Below, one piece after another: positions 24,513 to 34,057 of a DNA stretch of 64,000 bases (its first letter is position 1; every line of letters starts with the position of its first letter). The stretch lies in NCBI RefSeq assembly GCF_044457565.1, contig NZ_JBITGZ010000007.1, positions 1 through 64,000 on the forward strand. The letters are read 5' to 3'. The notes below the pieces were generated by a model. It did not search any database and had not been told where the DNA came from. It saw only the letters and a program-made list of their open reading frames with translations. Source of the stretch: Kitasatospora sp044457565. GTDB taxonomy: Bacteria > Actinomycetota > Actinomycetes > Streptomycetales > Streptomycetaceae. The position numbers and the translations under genes are program-made.

Positions 24513-25152
24513 GTGACGGGCTGCCGGCGCGGGGCGGGCGTGACCGTCGCCGGGGTCGGGTGGCGGGCGCGCTTCGCGCCCGGTACCTGGCCCCGTTGTG
24601 GGGGGTGCGGGTGGGGTTGGTGGGCCCCTAGACCTGTCGGGGACAGGATAAGGGTGTCCGCGTCCTCCACCGGGTGCGACAACACCGTCGGGGGTGTGTG
24701 TCGGCTTCGGTGGAGCGGTCCGATAATCGCAGGTGGAGACCGTGTGTGCAGCGGTCTGGCGGACTCTGGCGCCGGACGTTGTGCAGTCGTTACGGGGCTG
24801 TCGCCCCACCCGTTATGGATTCGGCACGGAGAATGGGTCACCGCCGCCGTGGGTGGGGGTCGCATTTGGGTTACTTCGGTCGGATGACGTGGGCGGATGC
24901 CCTGCGGGGCCACCCGTTCGGGGCGGGGAAGGCCGCTGGAGCGAGGCCGATTCTTGTCATGGCCGCGATGGGATGACGCTGTACCGTCACCCCGCGGCAG
25001 CGAATTCACCCCTGTGAGGGACACCCGTTTTCCACAGGTCGTGGTTATCCACAGGATTTCACATGTAGCTGGTGCGCATTTTCTGCGAAGGGCACTCTCA
25101 TCTTCCGGCGGTTGATTCCGTACGGTGCACCAGAGCGAACGGAGGGTGTTCT
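24513..25152 (+). other. 640-bp region without a recognised gene
   Basis: Between the 5' end of tRNA-Arg and the SSB gene. Base composition is slightly lower in GC than the flanks and I see no frame with consistent third-position bias. A 94-codon open frame at 24733-25017 lacks a ribosome binding site and recognisable motifs. The region presumably holds the tRNA promoter (minus strand, near 24540-24560), two DnaA-box sequences at 25028-25053 and the promoter of the SSB gene. Confidence 0.5.
25028..25053 (+). promoter_or_regulatory. two DnaA-box-like sequences upstream of the SSB gene
   Basis: TTTTCCACA (25028-25036) and TTATCCACA (25045-25053), same orientation, start-to-start distance 17 bp. 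The second is the exact classical DnaA box; the first differs at one base. They lie 100-125 bp before the start of an ssb gene, where DnaA could act as a regulator or load locally. Confidence 0.55.
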
Positions 25153-25782
25153 TTGAACGAGACCCTGGTGACGATCGTGGGCAATGTCGCGTCGGTGGTG
25201 AGCTATGCGCAGACGACGGGTGGCGTCCCGGTGGCGAACTTCCGGCTGGCCGCCACCGAGCGGCGTTACGACCGCGGCGTCGGTGACTGGGTGGACGGCG
25301 ACACCCACTGGGTCACGGTGGTGGCCTGGCGCTGGCTGGCGACGAACCTGGTGAGTTCGCTGAGTAAGGGTGACCCGGTGGTGGTGAGCGGCCGACTGCG
25401 GATCAGGGAGTGGGACGAGAGCGGCGGGCGCAGGTGCGGGGTCGAGATTGACGCCCGGTCGGTCGGACACGATCTGAATCGGGGCACCTCGGCGTTCCGG
25501 TGGGCGGTGCGGAGCAAGGCCGAATCGCCGCCGGGGGGTTCGGGTCGTGAGACGCAGGGTCAGACGGAGTCGTCCGTACCCGACTGGATCGTGGCGGCGG
25601 TGGCGGCGAGGCGGGCGACGGCCGCTCCCGCCGAGTCGGGGGAGGGGGCCGGAGCCGGCCCGGGCGCGATGCGGGGGCAGCCTCCGGGTGGCGCCGCGGG
25701 GCTCCCTCCGGAGGGGGAGGAGGGTCGGTCGGGGCCGCCGATCGGGCAGTTGGCGACCGAAGCGGCGGTGGCCACGGGGTGA
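25153..25782 (+). CDS. ssb: single-stranded DNA-binding protein paralogue
   Basis: 209-residue protein with an N-terminal OB fold (about residues 1-105): NETLVTIVGNVAS, FRLAATERRYDR and THWVTVVAWRWLATNL are typical of bacterial SSB. The C-terminal half is a long Pro/Gly/Glu-rich linker, and the acidic tip (DDDIPF-like) that recruits partner proteins is missing; the chain ends ATEAAVATG. It is therefore a paralogue and not the housekeeping SSB. TTG at 25153 is the start because GGAGG lies 7 nt upstream and the fold begins there; no ATG or GTG fits. Monocistronic, preceded by DnaA-box sequences. Confidence 0.88.
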   Translation: MNETLVTIVGNVASVVSYAQTTGGVPVANFRLAATERRYDRGVGDWVDGDTHWVTVVAWRWLATNLVSSLSKGDPVVVSGRLRIREWDESGGRRCGVEIDARSVGHDLNRGTSAFRWAVRSKAESPPGGSGRETQGQTESSVPDWIVAAVAARRATAAPAESGEGAGAGPGAMRGQPPGGAAGLPPEGEEGRSGPPIGQLATEAAVATG

Positions 25783-25923
25783 CCGGCAGGTGTCGCGGGC
25801 TGCCCGCAACCGACGGGATCCGGATACTCCCTGACCTTCGTGCGGGCAATCCCCGGCCCGCTGCTGAATGAGGCTGACTTTCTGGTGGTCCGTCAGCAGT
25901 GCCCCATGATCGTCCGATTGATA

Positions 25924-25944
25924 ACGATACAGATACGGTATCGT
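25924..25944. promoter_or_regulatory. dyad upstream of the TQXA surface-protein gene
   Basis: ACGATAC (25924-25930) and GTATCGT (25938-25944) form a perfect 7-bp inverted repeat; the inner GATAC-G-GTATC (25932-25942) is a second overlapping palindrome. It sits in an AT-rich 300-bp leader, about 140 bp before the ATG. I do not recognise the cognate regulator. Confidence 0.5.
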
Positions 25945-26084
25945 CCGGATTCAGTACGTTGGTTTGCGTGCCCGGATGGCTCAATAAGATGCGTCTGGTT
26001 CACACAAGTGCAGCAGCGCTAACAGGGTGCGCGGCATTGCAAGGCGGGCTGCCATCGGCACGGCCCGGCCCGGAGGGATCACTG

Positions 26085-27602
26085 ATGTTCCAGAGGCAGG
26101 GGCGGACTCTTCCCCGCATAGCTACTGTCATGCTCGCGTCGAGCCTCGTGCTCGGCGGGGGCCTGCTCGTGGCCGGCACCGCGACCGCGGCCGACGGCCC
26201 GGGCGCGGGTGTCACCGCGAAGCTTCAGCCGAACATGCTGAGCGAAGAGATCGCCATCAAGGGCGGTCACTCGGTCCAGGGCGGTCTGTTCACGCTCAAG
26301 ACCGCCGACGGCGAGATTCAGACGTACTGCATCGACATCGACCACGGTGTCGACACCTCGAAGGGTGTCGAGTACCAGGAGGCCGACTGGAAGTCGAGCT
26401 CGCTCGGCGCCAAGGACAAGGCCGAGGACGCCTCCAAGATCCGCTGGATCCTGGAGAACTCCTACCCGCAGGTCAAGGACCTCAAGAAGCTGGCCACCGA
26501 CGCCGGTGTGACGGGTGAGCTCACCCCCGCCGACGCCGCGGCCGGCACTCAGGCCGCGATCTGGTTCTACTCGGACCACAAGATCGCGACCCCGGCCGAC
26601 TCGCAGGCCGACCAGCTCCGCAAGTACCTGGTCAGCGAGAAGAACAAGGGCATCGCAGCCGAGCCGAAGCCCTCGCTGAGCCTGACGCCGGACTCGGTGG
26701 CCGGCAAGAGCGGCGCCAAGCTCGGCCCGTTCACCGTCAACAGCAGCGCCGCCGAGGTCAAGCTCGCGCTCTCCGGTGACACCGCCGGCGGCAAGGTCGC
26801 GCTGCTCGACAAGGACGGCAAGCCGGTCACCGGCCTCAAGGGCCCGGTCGCCAAGGACACCCAGCTCTTCCTGGACGTCCCGGCCGGCACCGCGGACGGC
26901 TCGGCCACGCTGACCGCCTCGGTCGAGACGGTCGTCCCGAGCGGCCGCGTCTTCCTGAGCAAGGGCTACACGGCCAAGGAGCACAGCCAGACGATGATCC
27001 TGGCCGGCTCCACCAAGCTCAGCGTCACCGACACCGCCAAGGCCACCTGGGTCCAGGCCAAGGGCCCGATCGTCTCGGCGGCCTCCAAGGTCGACTGCGC
27101 CGACAACGGTGTCGAGGTCTCCGTCAGCAACGGCGGCGACGAGGCGGCCGCCGTCACGGTGACGCCGGGCAAGTCGGTCACCGTACAGCCCGGCAAGACC
27201 GAGAAGGTCGTCGTCCCGGTCGCCGAGGATGCCTCCTACAAGATCACGGTGACCGGCCCGAACGGCTTCACCAAGGAGTTCCAGGGCGTCCTGGACTGCA
27301 AGGTGACCAGCGGCAGCACCCCGGTGCCGACCCCGACCGCCACCGGTAGCTCCACCCCGAGCAAGCCGGCCACGCCGACCGCCACGCCCAGCGTGACCGG
27401 GTCCGCCACCCCGTCGGCCGGTGCCTCCACCACCCCCGCCGCGGTGACGACCGGTGGCACCACCACGGGCGGCGGCCTGGCCGCCACCGGTGGTAACGAC
27501 TCCACCCCGGTGATCGCCGGTATCGCGGGCGCCCTCGTGGTCGCCGGTGGCGCCGCGGTCTTCGTCCTGCGCCGCCGTGGCCGCCACGGCAACGCGGCCT
27601 GA
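26085..27602 (+). CDS. LAXTG-anchored surface protein with TQXA thioester domain
   Basis: 505-residue cell-wall protein. Residues 1-36 are a signal peptide (cleaved near ATA-AD). A thioester (TQXA) domain follows: Cys82 in YCIDIDHG and Gln156 in GTQAAIW are the two residues that form the internal Cys-Gln thioester used by Gram-positive adhesins to attach covalently to surfaces. Two beta-sandwich-like regions (about 200-430) and a Thr/Pro/Ser spacer (435-460) lead to the sortase motif LAATG at 465-469, a membrane helix and an RRRGRHG tail. LAXTG is the class E sortase signal. ATG 26085 has GGAGGG upstream. A sortase gene is not in the window. Confidence 0.9.
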   Translation: MFQRQGRTLPRIATVMLASSLVLGGGLLVAGTATAADGPGAGVTAKLQPNMLSEEIAIKGGHSVQGGLFTLKTADGEIQTYCIDIDHGVDTSKGVEYQEADWKSSSLGAKDKAEDASKIRWILENSYPQVKDLKKLATDAGVTGELTPADAAAGTQAAIWFYSDHKIATPADSQADQLRKYLVSEKNKGIAAEPKPSLSLTPDSVAGKSGAKLGPFTVNSSAAEVKLALSGDTAGGKVALLDKDGKPVTGLKGPVAKDTQLFLDVPAGTADGSATLTASVETVVPSGRVFLSKGYTAKEHSQTMILAGSTKLSVTDTAKATWVQAKGPIVSAASKVDCADNGVEVSVSNGGDEAAAVTVTPGKSVTVQPGKTEKVVVPVAEDASYKITVTGPNGFTKEFQGVLDCKVTSGSTPVPTPTATGSSTPSKPATPTATPSVTGSATPSAGASTTPAAVTTGGTTTGGGLAATGGNDSTPVIAGIAGALVVAGGAAVFVLRRRGRHGNAA

Positions 27603-27655
27603 CAGCAGGCTGAGCCCACCGGTCCGGCCTGAGCGCCGGCACCGGTGAGCAACGG

Positions 27656-27696
27656 CGACGGCCCGGCCCCCGCATCACGCGGGGGCCGGGCCGTCG
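27656..27696 (+). terminator. terminator of the surface-protein gene
   Basis: Perfect 18-bp stem (27656-27673 with 27679-27696) and an ATCAC loop, 54 bp after the stop codon. Confidence 0.85.
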
Positions 27697-27872
27697 CTCG
27701 TTCCCGCCCGTGCCCTTGCGCCCCGGATCGGACGCATCCGGTCCGTACGGCTGGGCGGCCCCTTGCCCGGTGCAGCGGGGCGACTACCACGGGCGTTCGG
27801 TACTCCGTGCCCGGTGCGGCACAATGGAAGGCTGCAAGCCGAATACTCCCGACGACGCCGGAGCGATCTCAC

Positions 27873-29537
<1,665 letters not shown>

Positions 29538-29540
29538 CGG

Positions 29541-29660
29541 CGGCCGTGGGGGGGGGGGGGGCGCCCCCCCCCCCCGCCCGCCCGGCCCCCCCCCCCCCGC
29601 GCGGCCCGGGGGGGGGGGGGGGCGGGGGGGCGCGGCCCCCCCCCCCCCCCCCCACGGCCG
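29541..29660. repeat. 106-bp G/C-only homopolymer tract inside the ettA terminator region
   Basis: From 29548 to 29653 there is no A or T. Runs are G14 (29548-29561), C12 (29564-29575), C13 (29586-29598), G15 (29608-29622), G7 (29624-29630) and C18 (29636-29653). The ends, CGGCCGT (29541-29547) and ACGGCCG (29654-29660), are complementary, so the block looks like an ordinary terminator hairpin whose arms have been filled with homopolymer. It may be a real slippage hot spot or an assembly/base-calling artefact. Confidence 0.9.
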
Positions 29661-29756
29661 CAACACCGGCCCGGCAGGCTGCCCCGCGAGGGGAGGCCGG
29701 CCGGGCCGCCGCCCGCCGCATCGTCCGGCGGGTGACCAAGTTTGAGGAGAACGTTC

Positions 29757-30212
29757 GTGGCACGCCACATCTACGCCTGCCCCCTGCGGTGGTCCGACAT
29801 GGACGCCTTCGGGCATGTCAACAACGTGGTCTTCCTGCGCTACCTGGAGGAGGCCCGGATCGACTTCATGTTCACCCAGGCCGCCGAGGCCGGCGCCGGG
29901 GAGTTCGCGGGTGGCTCGGTGGTGGCCCGCCACGAGATCGACTACAAGCTGCCGCTCGTCCACCGGCCCACGCCGGTGACGGTCGAGACCTGGGTGACCA
30001 GGATCGGCGCCGCGTCGCTGACCGTCGGCTACGAGGTCAAGGACACCGCTGAGGACGGCACCGAGACGGTCTACGTCCGTGCCTCCACCGTGGTCGTCCC
30101 CTACGACCTGGCGCAGGGCCGGCCGCGCCGGATCAGTGAGGTGGAGCGCCGGTTCCTCAGCCGGTTCATGGACGAGCAGGAGCCCGCGGCCGTCGCCGCC
30201 GCCGTCGCCTGA
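29757..30212 (+). CDS. acyl-CoA thioesterase (4-hydroxybenzoyl-CoA thioesterase/FadM type hotdog fold)
   Basis: 151-residue hotdog-fold thioesterase. The catalytic stretch LRWSDMDAFGHVNNVVFLRYLEEAR has the conserved Asp and HVNN of the YbgC/FadM group; VVARHEIDYKLPL follows. It hydrolyses an acyl-CoA of unknown chain length in the cytoplasm. GTG at 29757 is chosen because GAGGAG is 7 nt upstream; the TTG at 29742 overlaps that site. It is followed 71 bp later by a conserved protein of unknown function on the same strand. Confidence 0.9.
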   Translation: MARHIYACPLRWSDMDAFGHVNNVVFLRYLEEARIDFMFTQAAEAGAGEFAGGSVVARHEIDYKLPLVHRPTPVTVETWVTRIGAASLTVGYEVKDTAEDGTETVYVRASTVVVPYDLAQGRPRRISEVERRFLSRFMDEQEPAAVAAAVA

Positions 30213-30283
30213 CCCGACCGCCACGGCGTGCCAGGGCCCGCCCGGCGTACGTGCCGCACCACCGACCCGGAGTGAGCCACCCC

Positions 30284-31021
30284 TTGACCAGCACCCCTCT
30301 CCCCCTCGCCGACGCCGGGGAAGCCGCCGATCTCGCCGCCTTCCTGGTGCGTCTGCTGCGCTTCGACCGCGCGGCGGCCGTCCGGCTGCAGGCCGTGGCG
30401 CGGGGCGCGGGGCCGGCCGGTGAAGGGGAGGGCGTCGAGGGGCGGGGCGTCGAGGGGCAGGGCGTGCTCGCGGTCTTCGGACGGCTGCCGCTCGGCGGGT
30501 CCGGTGCGCTCGCCGTCCGCACCGCGCGCCTGGCCGGGCCGGGCGAACCGGTGGACGTCACGGTCTCGGCCGGCCGGCTGCTGGACGGCATCGACGAGAA
30601 GGCCAACACCGTCACCCTCGCAGACCCCGTCACCGGCCCCGCCTGGGCCGGTCTGCTGCCGCCGCGCACCGGCTGGCGCCTGCTGGCCGAACCGCCGGCC
30701 TTCGAGGTCTTCCCCGAACTGATGGCTGCGGTACGGGAGTTCAAGGAGCGCAGCGAGGCCGTCCCGGAGCACCACCGCACCCGCCCGGTGCTGGACGCGC
30801 TGGCGGACGAGATCTGGTCCCGCCCACTGAGCGCCGTGCCCGACCTGCCGCTGCGGGCGGCCCACGCCTCGTACGTGATCGGCTTCCTGAAGCCCGCCGT
30901 TCCGCTGACCGTGCACCGGGCCGGTGGCTGGCTGCGGCTGACTGCCCCGGCGGGCTCGATCGCGGTCCGCGCCCAGGCCGCGCCCGGCGCCGGGCTGGGT
31001 CTCAGCCCGCTGCTGGGCTGA
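30284..31021 (+). CDS. conserved protein of unknown function
   Basis: 245 residues from the TTG at 30284 (GGAGTGA upstream); GTG codons at 30272 and 30251 are alternatives. The sequence begins TSTPLPLADAGEAADLAAFL and ends in a compact GGWLRLTAPAGSIAVRAQ strand. No signal peptide, membrane helix or known catalytic motif is visible. Between residues 45 and 65 a 15-bp repeat (GGGGCGTCGAGGGGC-like, 30430-30465) gives EGVEGRGVEGQGV. I have the impression that this protein recurs beside the thioesterase in streptomycetes, but no function can be assigned. Likely co-transcribed with the thioesterase. Confidence 0.7.
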   Translation: MTSTPLPLADAGEAADLAAFLVRLLRFDRAAAVRLQAVARGAGPAGEGEGVEGRGVEGQGVLAVFGRLPLGGSGALAVRTARLAGPGEPVDVTVSAGRLLDGIDEKANTVTLADPVTGPAWAGLLPPRTGWRLLAEPPAFEVFPELMAAVREFKERSEAVPEHHRTRPVLDALADEIWSRPLSAVPDLPLRAAHASYVIGFLKPAVPLTVHRAGGWLRLTAPAGSIAVRAQAAPGAGLGLSPLLG

Positions 31022-31104
31022 CGGCCGGCCGGTTCGGCCCCGGCCCGCCCGCATTCCGGCCAGACCCGTACCAGCCGGTCGCCGAGGGTTCGGTGGCCCG
31101 GCGT

Positions 31105-31290
31105 TCAGGCGTCCTCCCCCAGGTTCGTCGCGGCCTCGGAGCGCCGACGGCGCGGCGCCGCCTGCCAGCCGGTCACGGCGGCCCACGCCGGCAGGACGGG
31201 CCGCAGGCCCGCCCTGCCGGTGCTGTCCGACGGCGAGGCCGCCCCGCGCTCGCCGGGGCGAGCTGGGCCGGGGGAGGCCCGCCCCTGACC
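31105..31290 (-). pseudogene. in-frame coding-like tail behind the haemoglobin stop codon
   Basis: After the haemoglobin TGA (31291-31293) the same minus-strand frame stays open for 61 codons to a TGA at 31105-31107. Its last ~45 codons have almost only G or C in third position and more A/T in second position, the signature of translated DNA here. The end reads WAAVTGWQAAPRRRRSEA. There is no good start codon or ribosome binding site. It may be a decayed downstream gene, a former C-terminal extension of the globin, or chance. Confidence 0.3.
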
Positions 31291-31695
31291 TCAGCCGGCG
31301 GCGTTGATCATCGAGGCCGCGGCGTACGTGAGGTAGTCCCAGAGCTGCTGTTCGGCCTCGGCCGGCAGCTTCAGCTCCTCCACGGCCACCCGCATGTGCT
31401 TCAGCCAGGCGTCGTGCGCGGCGCGGTCGACCTTGAACGGCACGTGCCGCATCCGCAGCCGCGGGTGTCCGCGCTGCTCGCTGTAGGTGCGCGGGCCGCC
31501 CCAGTACTGCATCAGGAACAGGGCGAGGCGCTCCTCGGCCGGGCCGAGGTCCTCCTCCGGGTACATCGGCCGCAGCAGCTCGTCCCCGGCGACGCCCTGA
31601 TAGAAGCGGTGCACCAGCCGCCGGAAGGTCGGCTCGCCGCCGATCGCCTCGAAGAAGGTCTCCTCGCTGAGCGTGCCACGCCGGATCTCGTTCAC
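31291..31695 (-). CDS. glbO: group II truncated haemoglobin
   Basis: 134-residue 2/2 haemoglobin of the GlbO type. Indicative residues: LVHRFYQGVAGDELLRPMYP, FLMQYWGGPRTYSEQRGHPRLRMRH with the proximal-His region, and Trp in the G helix (DAWLKHM). Proposed roles are oxygen/peroxide or NO chemistry. GTG at 31695 (protein starting MNEIRRGTLSE) is chosen from the family's N-terminus; an upstream in-frame start would add an unlikely Cys-rich leader. Monocistronic; an in-frame coding-like stretch follows the stop codon. Confidence 0.92.
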   Translation of the reverse strand: MNEIRRGTLSEETFFEAIGGEPTFRRLVHRFYQGVAGDELLRPMYPEEDLGPAEERLALFLMQYWGGPRTYSEQRGHPRLRMRHVPFKVDRAAHDAWLKHMRVAVEELKLPAEAEQQLWDYLTYAAASMINAAG

Positions 31696-31785
31696 CCGAC
31701 CATGGTCGCAGACACCGCAGGGGCCGTACACCGGGACCTCCGGCGTACGACCCCCGCGGCCGCCGGGGTCGCCCCCGGGCTTCGG

Positions 31786-32976
31786 TTACGCGTCCTCCCA
31801 GCGGAAGAACTTCCAGGAGATGGCGGTCAGCACGGCGGCGAAGAGCAGCAGGCCGCCCATCGTGGGCAGCGCGTCCATCACGCCGCCGCCCCGGGTGAGC
31901 ACCGACTGGGCGGAGGTCACCAGGTGCTTGAGCGGGAAGACGTTGGAGAGCGTCCTCAGCCAGTCGGGGGCGCCGTCCATCGGGAAGAACGACCCGGACA
32001 GGAACGACATCGGCAGCACGATGATCTGCGAGATGCCGTTGGACGCCTCCTCGGTCTTGGCCAGCGAGCCGGCCAGCAGGCCGATCGACATGAAGGCGAT
32101 CGTCGCGCAGACCACCAGCGGCAGGATCAGCCACCAGTCGCCGGTGAGCTTGAGCCCGAAGTACGGCGTGGTCGCCACCACGAGGAAGACCGCGGTCTGG
32201 ACGAGTGCGGTCAGCACGCTCACCGCGACCCGCGAGGCGACGATCGCGCCCGCGCTCACCGGAGCCAGCCGAAGCCGCCGCAGCACCTGCTTCTTGCGCC
32301 AGGAGACCAGCGTCAGGGAGGCCCCGAACACCGCGCCGGTGGCGATCGCCCAGCCGAGCAGGCCGGGGGTGAGGAACTGGATCGGCTTCAGCGAGTCGTC
32401 CTCGACCCGGCTCGCGTCCAGGGTGAAGGCGGGCGGCTGCCCGGTGGCGGCCTGGTTGGCCTGCTGCACCACCGAGTTGAGGATGCCCTGTACGCTGCCG
32501 GCCCGGACCTGGTCGGCGGCGCTGAAGCGCAGCACCAGCTTGCCGCCCGCGCCCTCCTCGATCAGCGCGTCCAGCTCGCCCTTCTTCACCTTCTGCCGCG
32601 CGGCGGCCTCGTCGTCCGTCCGGCTGATGGTGAGGACCTGCTCCAGCTGGCTGCGCGCCTCGCCCTGGACGGCGTCCAGCATCCGCACCGGGCCGACCTG
32701 GGCGACCTTGGCGTGCGGGCTGCTGGCGCCCTTGAGCAGGGTGCCGAAGAGCAGCAGGAACATCAGCGGGAAGAGGAGCACGAAGAAGACGGCGGCCTTG
32801 TCCCGGAGGAAGGCCACGATCATCACCCGGGAGAGGCTGACGAACGCGCTGGCCCGCTCCTTGCCGCCCTCGGTGGCCGGGCCGCCGGCCGGCCGGCCGG
32901 CGCGCTGCGCGGGGACGGCCCGCTGGTCGGCGGCGCCCTGCTCGGCGGCGGCGGTTTCCGTACGCTCGGCGCTCAT
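31786..32976 (-). CDS. ABC-2 type transporter permease (DrrB-like)
   Basis: 396-residue membrane component of an ABC exporter. One N-terminal helix (VMIVAFLRDKAAVFFVLLFPLMFLLLFG), a long extracytoplasmic loop (about 85-215) and five to six C-terminal helices give the ABC2_membrane_3 layout. An N-terminal Ala/Pro-rich cytoplasmic extension of ~45 residues precedes the first helix. Its ATG overlaps the stop of the ATPase gene by 4 bp, so the two are co-translated. The exported compound is unknown; this class moves drugs, lipids or peptides. Confidence 0.9.
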   Translation of the reverse strand: MSAERTETAAAEQGAADQRAVPAQRAGRPAGGPATEGGKERASAFVSLSRVMIVAFLRDKAAVFFVLLFPLMFLLLFGTLLKGASSPHAKVAQVGPVRMLDAVQGEARSQLEQVLTISRTDDEAAARQKVKKGELDALIEEGAGGKLVLRFSAADQVRAGSVQGILNSVVQQANQAATGQPPAFTLDASRVEDDSLKPIQFLTPGLLGWAIATGAVFGASLTLVSWRKKQVLRRLRLAPVSAGAIVASRVAVSVLTALVQTAVFLVVATTPYFGLKLTGDWWLILPLVVCATIAFMSIGLLAGSLAKTEEASNGISQIIVLPMSFLSGSFFPMDGAPDWLRTLSNVFPLKHLVTSAQSVLTRGGGVMDALPTMGGLLLFAAVLTAISWKFFRWEDA

Positions 32977-33890
32977 GCGCGGTACTCCCGTCCGGTCAGC
33001 TGGAGGAAGACGTCCTCCAGGGTGGCGCCGCGGACTTCGAGGCCGCGCAGGGCGTTCTGCTCGGCGAGCACGGAGAGCACCGGGCCCGGCAGGCGGGTCG
33101 CGATGGCGAGCGAGACGCCGTCGTCCTCGATCGAGGCCGTCTCGGCGCCGGCCTGCGCGAGCAGCTCCCGGACCGACTCGACGGTCACCAGGCCCGACTC
33201 GACGGTGACCCGTACGGTGTCGTCGATCTCGCGGACCAGCGCGGCGGGGGCGCCGGTCTTCAGCACCTTGCCGTGGTCCATCACCGAGACGCGGTCGCAG
33301 AGCACCTCGGCCTCGTCGAGGTAGTGGGTGGTCAGGACGACCGTGCGGCCCTCGGCGTTGATGTCCCGCAACAGGTCCCAGAGGTTGCGGCGGGCCTGCG
33401 GGTCCAGGCCGGTGGTCGGCTCGTCGAGGAAGACGAGCTCCGGGTCGTGGGCCAGCGCGCAGGCGATGGAGAGCCGCTGGGCCTGGCCGCCGGACATCTT
33501 GTCGGTCATCACCGAGGCGGACTCGGTCAGACCGACCCGCTCCAGCATCAGGTCGGCGCGCCGGGGGCCGACGCCGTAGAACGAGGCGAAGGTGCGGATG
33601 GTCTCGCGCGCCGTCTGCTTGTTGAAGAACGCGGAGCCCTGGAACTGCACGCCGATCCGCGGCAGCAGCTTCGGGTTGCGCGGCCAGGGTGCCAGCCCCA
33701 GCAGCGCGACGCGCCCCTCGTCGGGCTTGCGGATACCCTCCAGGATCTCCAGAGTGGTGGTCTTGCCGGCCCCGTTGGGCCCCAGGATTCCGTAGAACTC
33801 GCCAGTCTCGACGGTGAGTGACACCCCGTCGACGGCCTGGACGTCCCCGTACCGCTGACGTATGCCGTCGGCGGTGATAGCTGCAGTCAT
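32973..33890 (-). CDS. ABC transporter ATP-binding protein (DrrA-like)
   Basis: 305-residue ATPase of the daunorubicin-exporter type. Walker A GPNGAGKTT, signature KMSGGQAQRLSIA, Walker B ELVFLDEPTTGLD and the H-loop TTHYLDEAE are all present. The C-terminal ~80 residues form the DUF4162-like domain typical of DrrA. It partners with the permease gene that overlaps its 3' end. Start ATG 33890. No resistance-cluster genes flank it, so a general export role is as likely as antibiotic self-resistance. Confidence 0.92.
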   Translation of the reverse strand: MTAAITADGIRQRYGDVQAVDGVSLTVETGEFYGILGPNGAGKTTTLEILEGIRKPDEGRVALLGLAPWPRNPKLLPRIGVQFQGSAFFNKQTARETIRTFASFYGVGPRRADLMLERVGLTESASVMTDKMSGGQAQRLSIACALAHDPELVFLDEPTTGLDPQARRNLWDLLRDINAEGRTVVLTTHYLDEAEVLCDRVSVMDHGKVLKTGAPAALVREIDDTVRVTVESGLVTVESVRELLAQAGAETASIEDDGVSLAIATRLPGPVLSVLAEQNALRGLEVRGATLEDVFLQLTGREYRA

Positions 33891-33970
33891 GGGCCCTGAC
33901 CCTACGGGCTTGGGTGATCTTGGTACAGATCCGGTGTGCGAACTTTGGAGAGCTCTTTACCGACGGCGGT

Positions 33971-34014
33971 GGGCCGCCGGGAACACGCCGACCTCGACGT
34001 GTTCCCGGCGGCCC
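33971..34014. terminator. terminator of the kinase/FHA operon
   Basis: Perfect 16-bp stem GGGCCGCCGGGAACAC (33971-33986) with its complement at 33999-34014 and a 12-nt loop, 44 bp beyond the stop of the FHA gene. It separates the seven-gene operon from the ABC exporter genes, which are on the same strand. Confidence 0.8.
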
Positions 34015-34057
34015 GGTGCCGCGGCCCCGCCACGGCGCCGGTGGCCGTGACGCCGGC

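Noticed and set aside
24733..25017. Possible 94-residue gene between tRNA-Arg and ssb
   Set aside because: No ribosome binding site, no third-position bias, no recognisable motif.
25028..25053. Replication origin
   Set aside because: Only two DnaA boxes and no dnaA/dnaN/gyrB genes nearby; a chromosomal origin in this group has many boxes.
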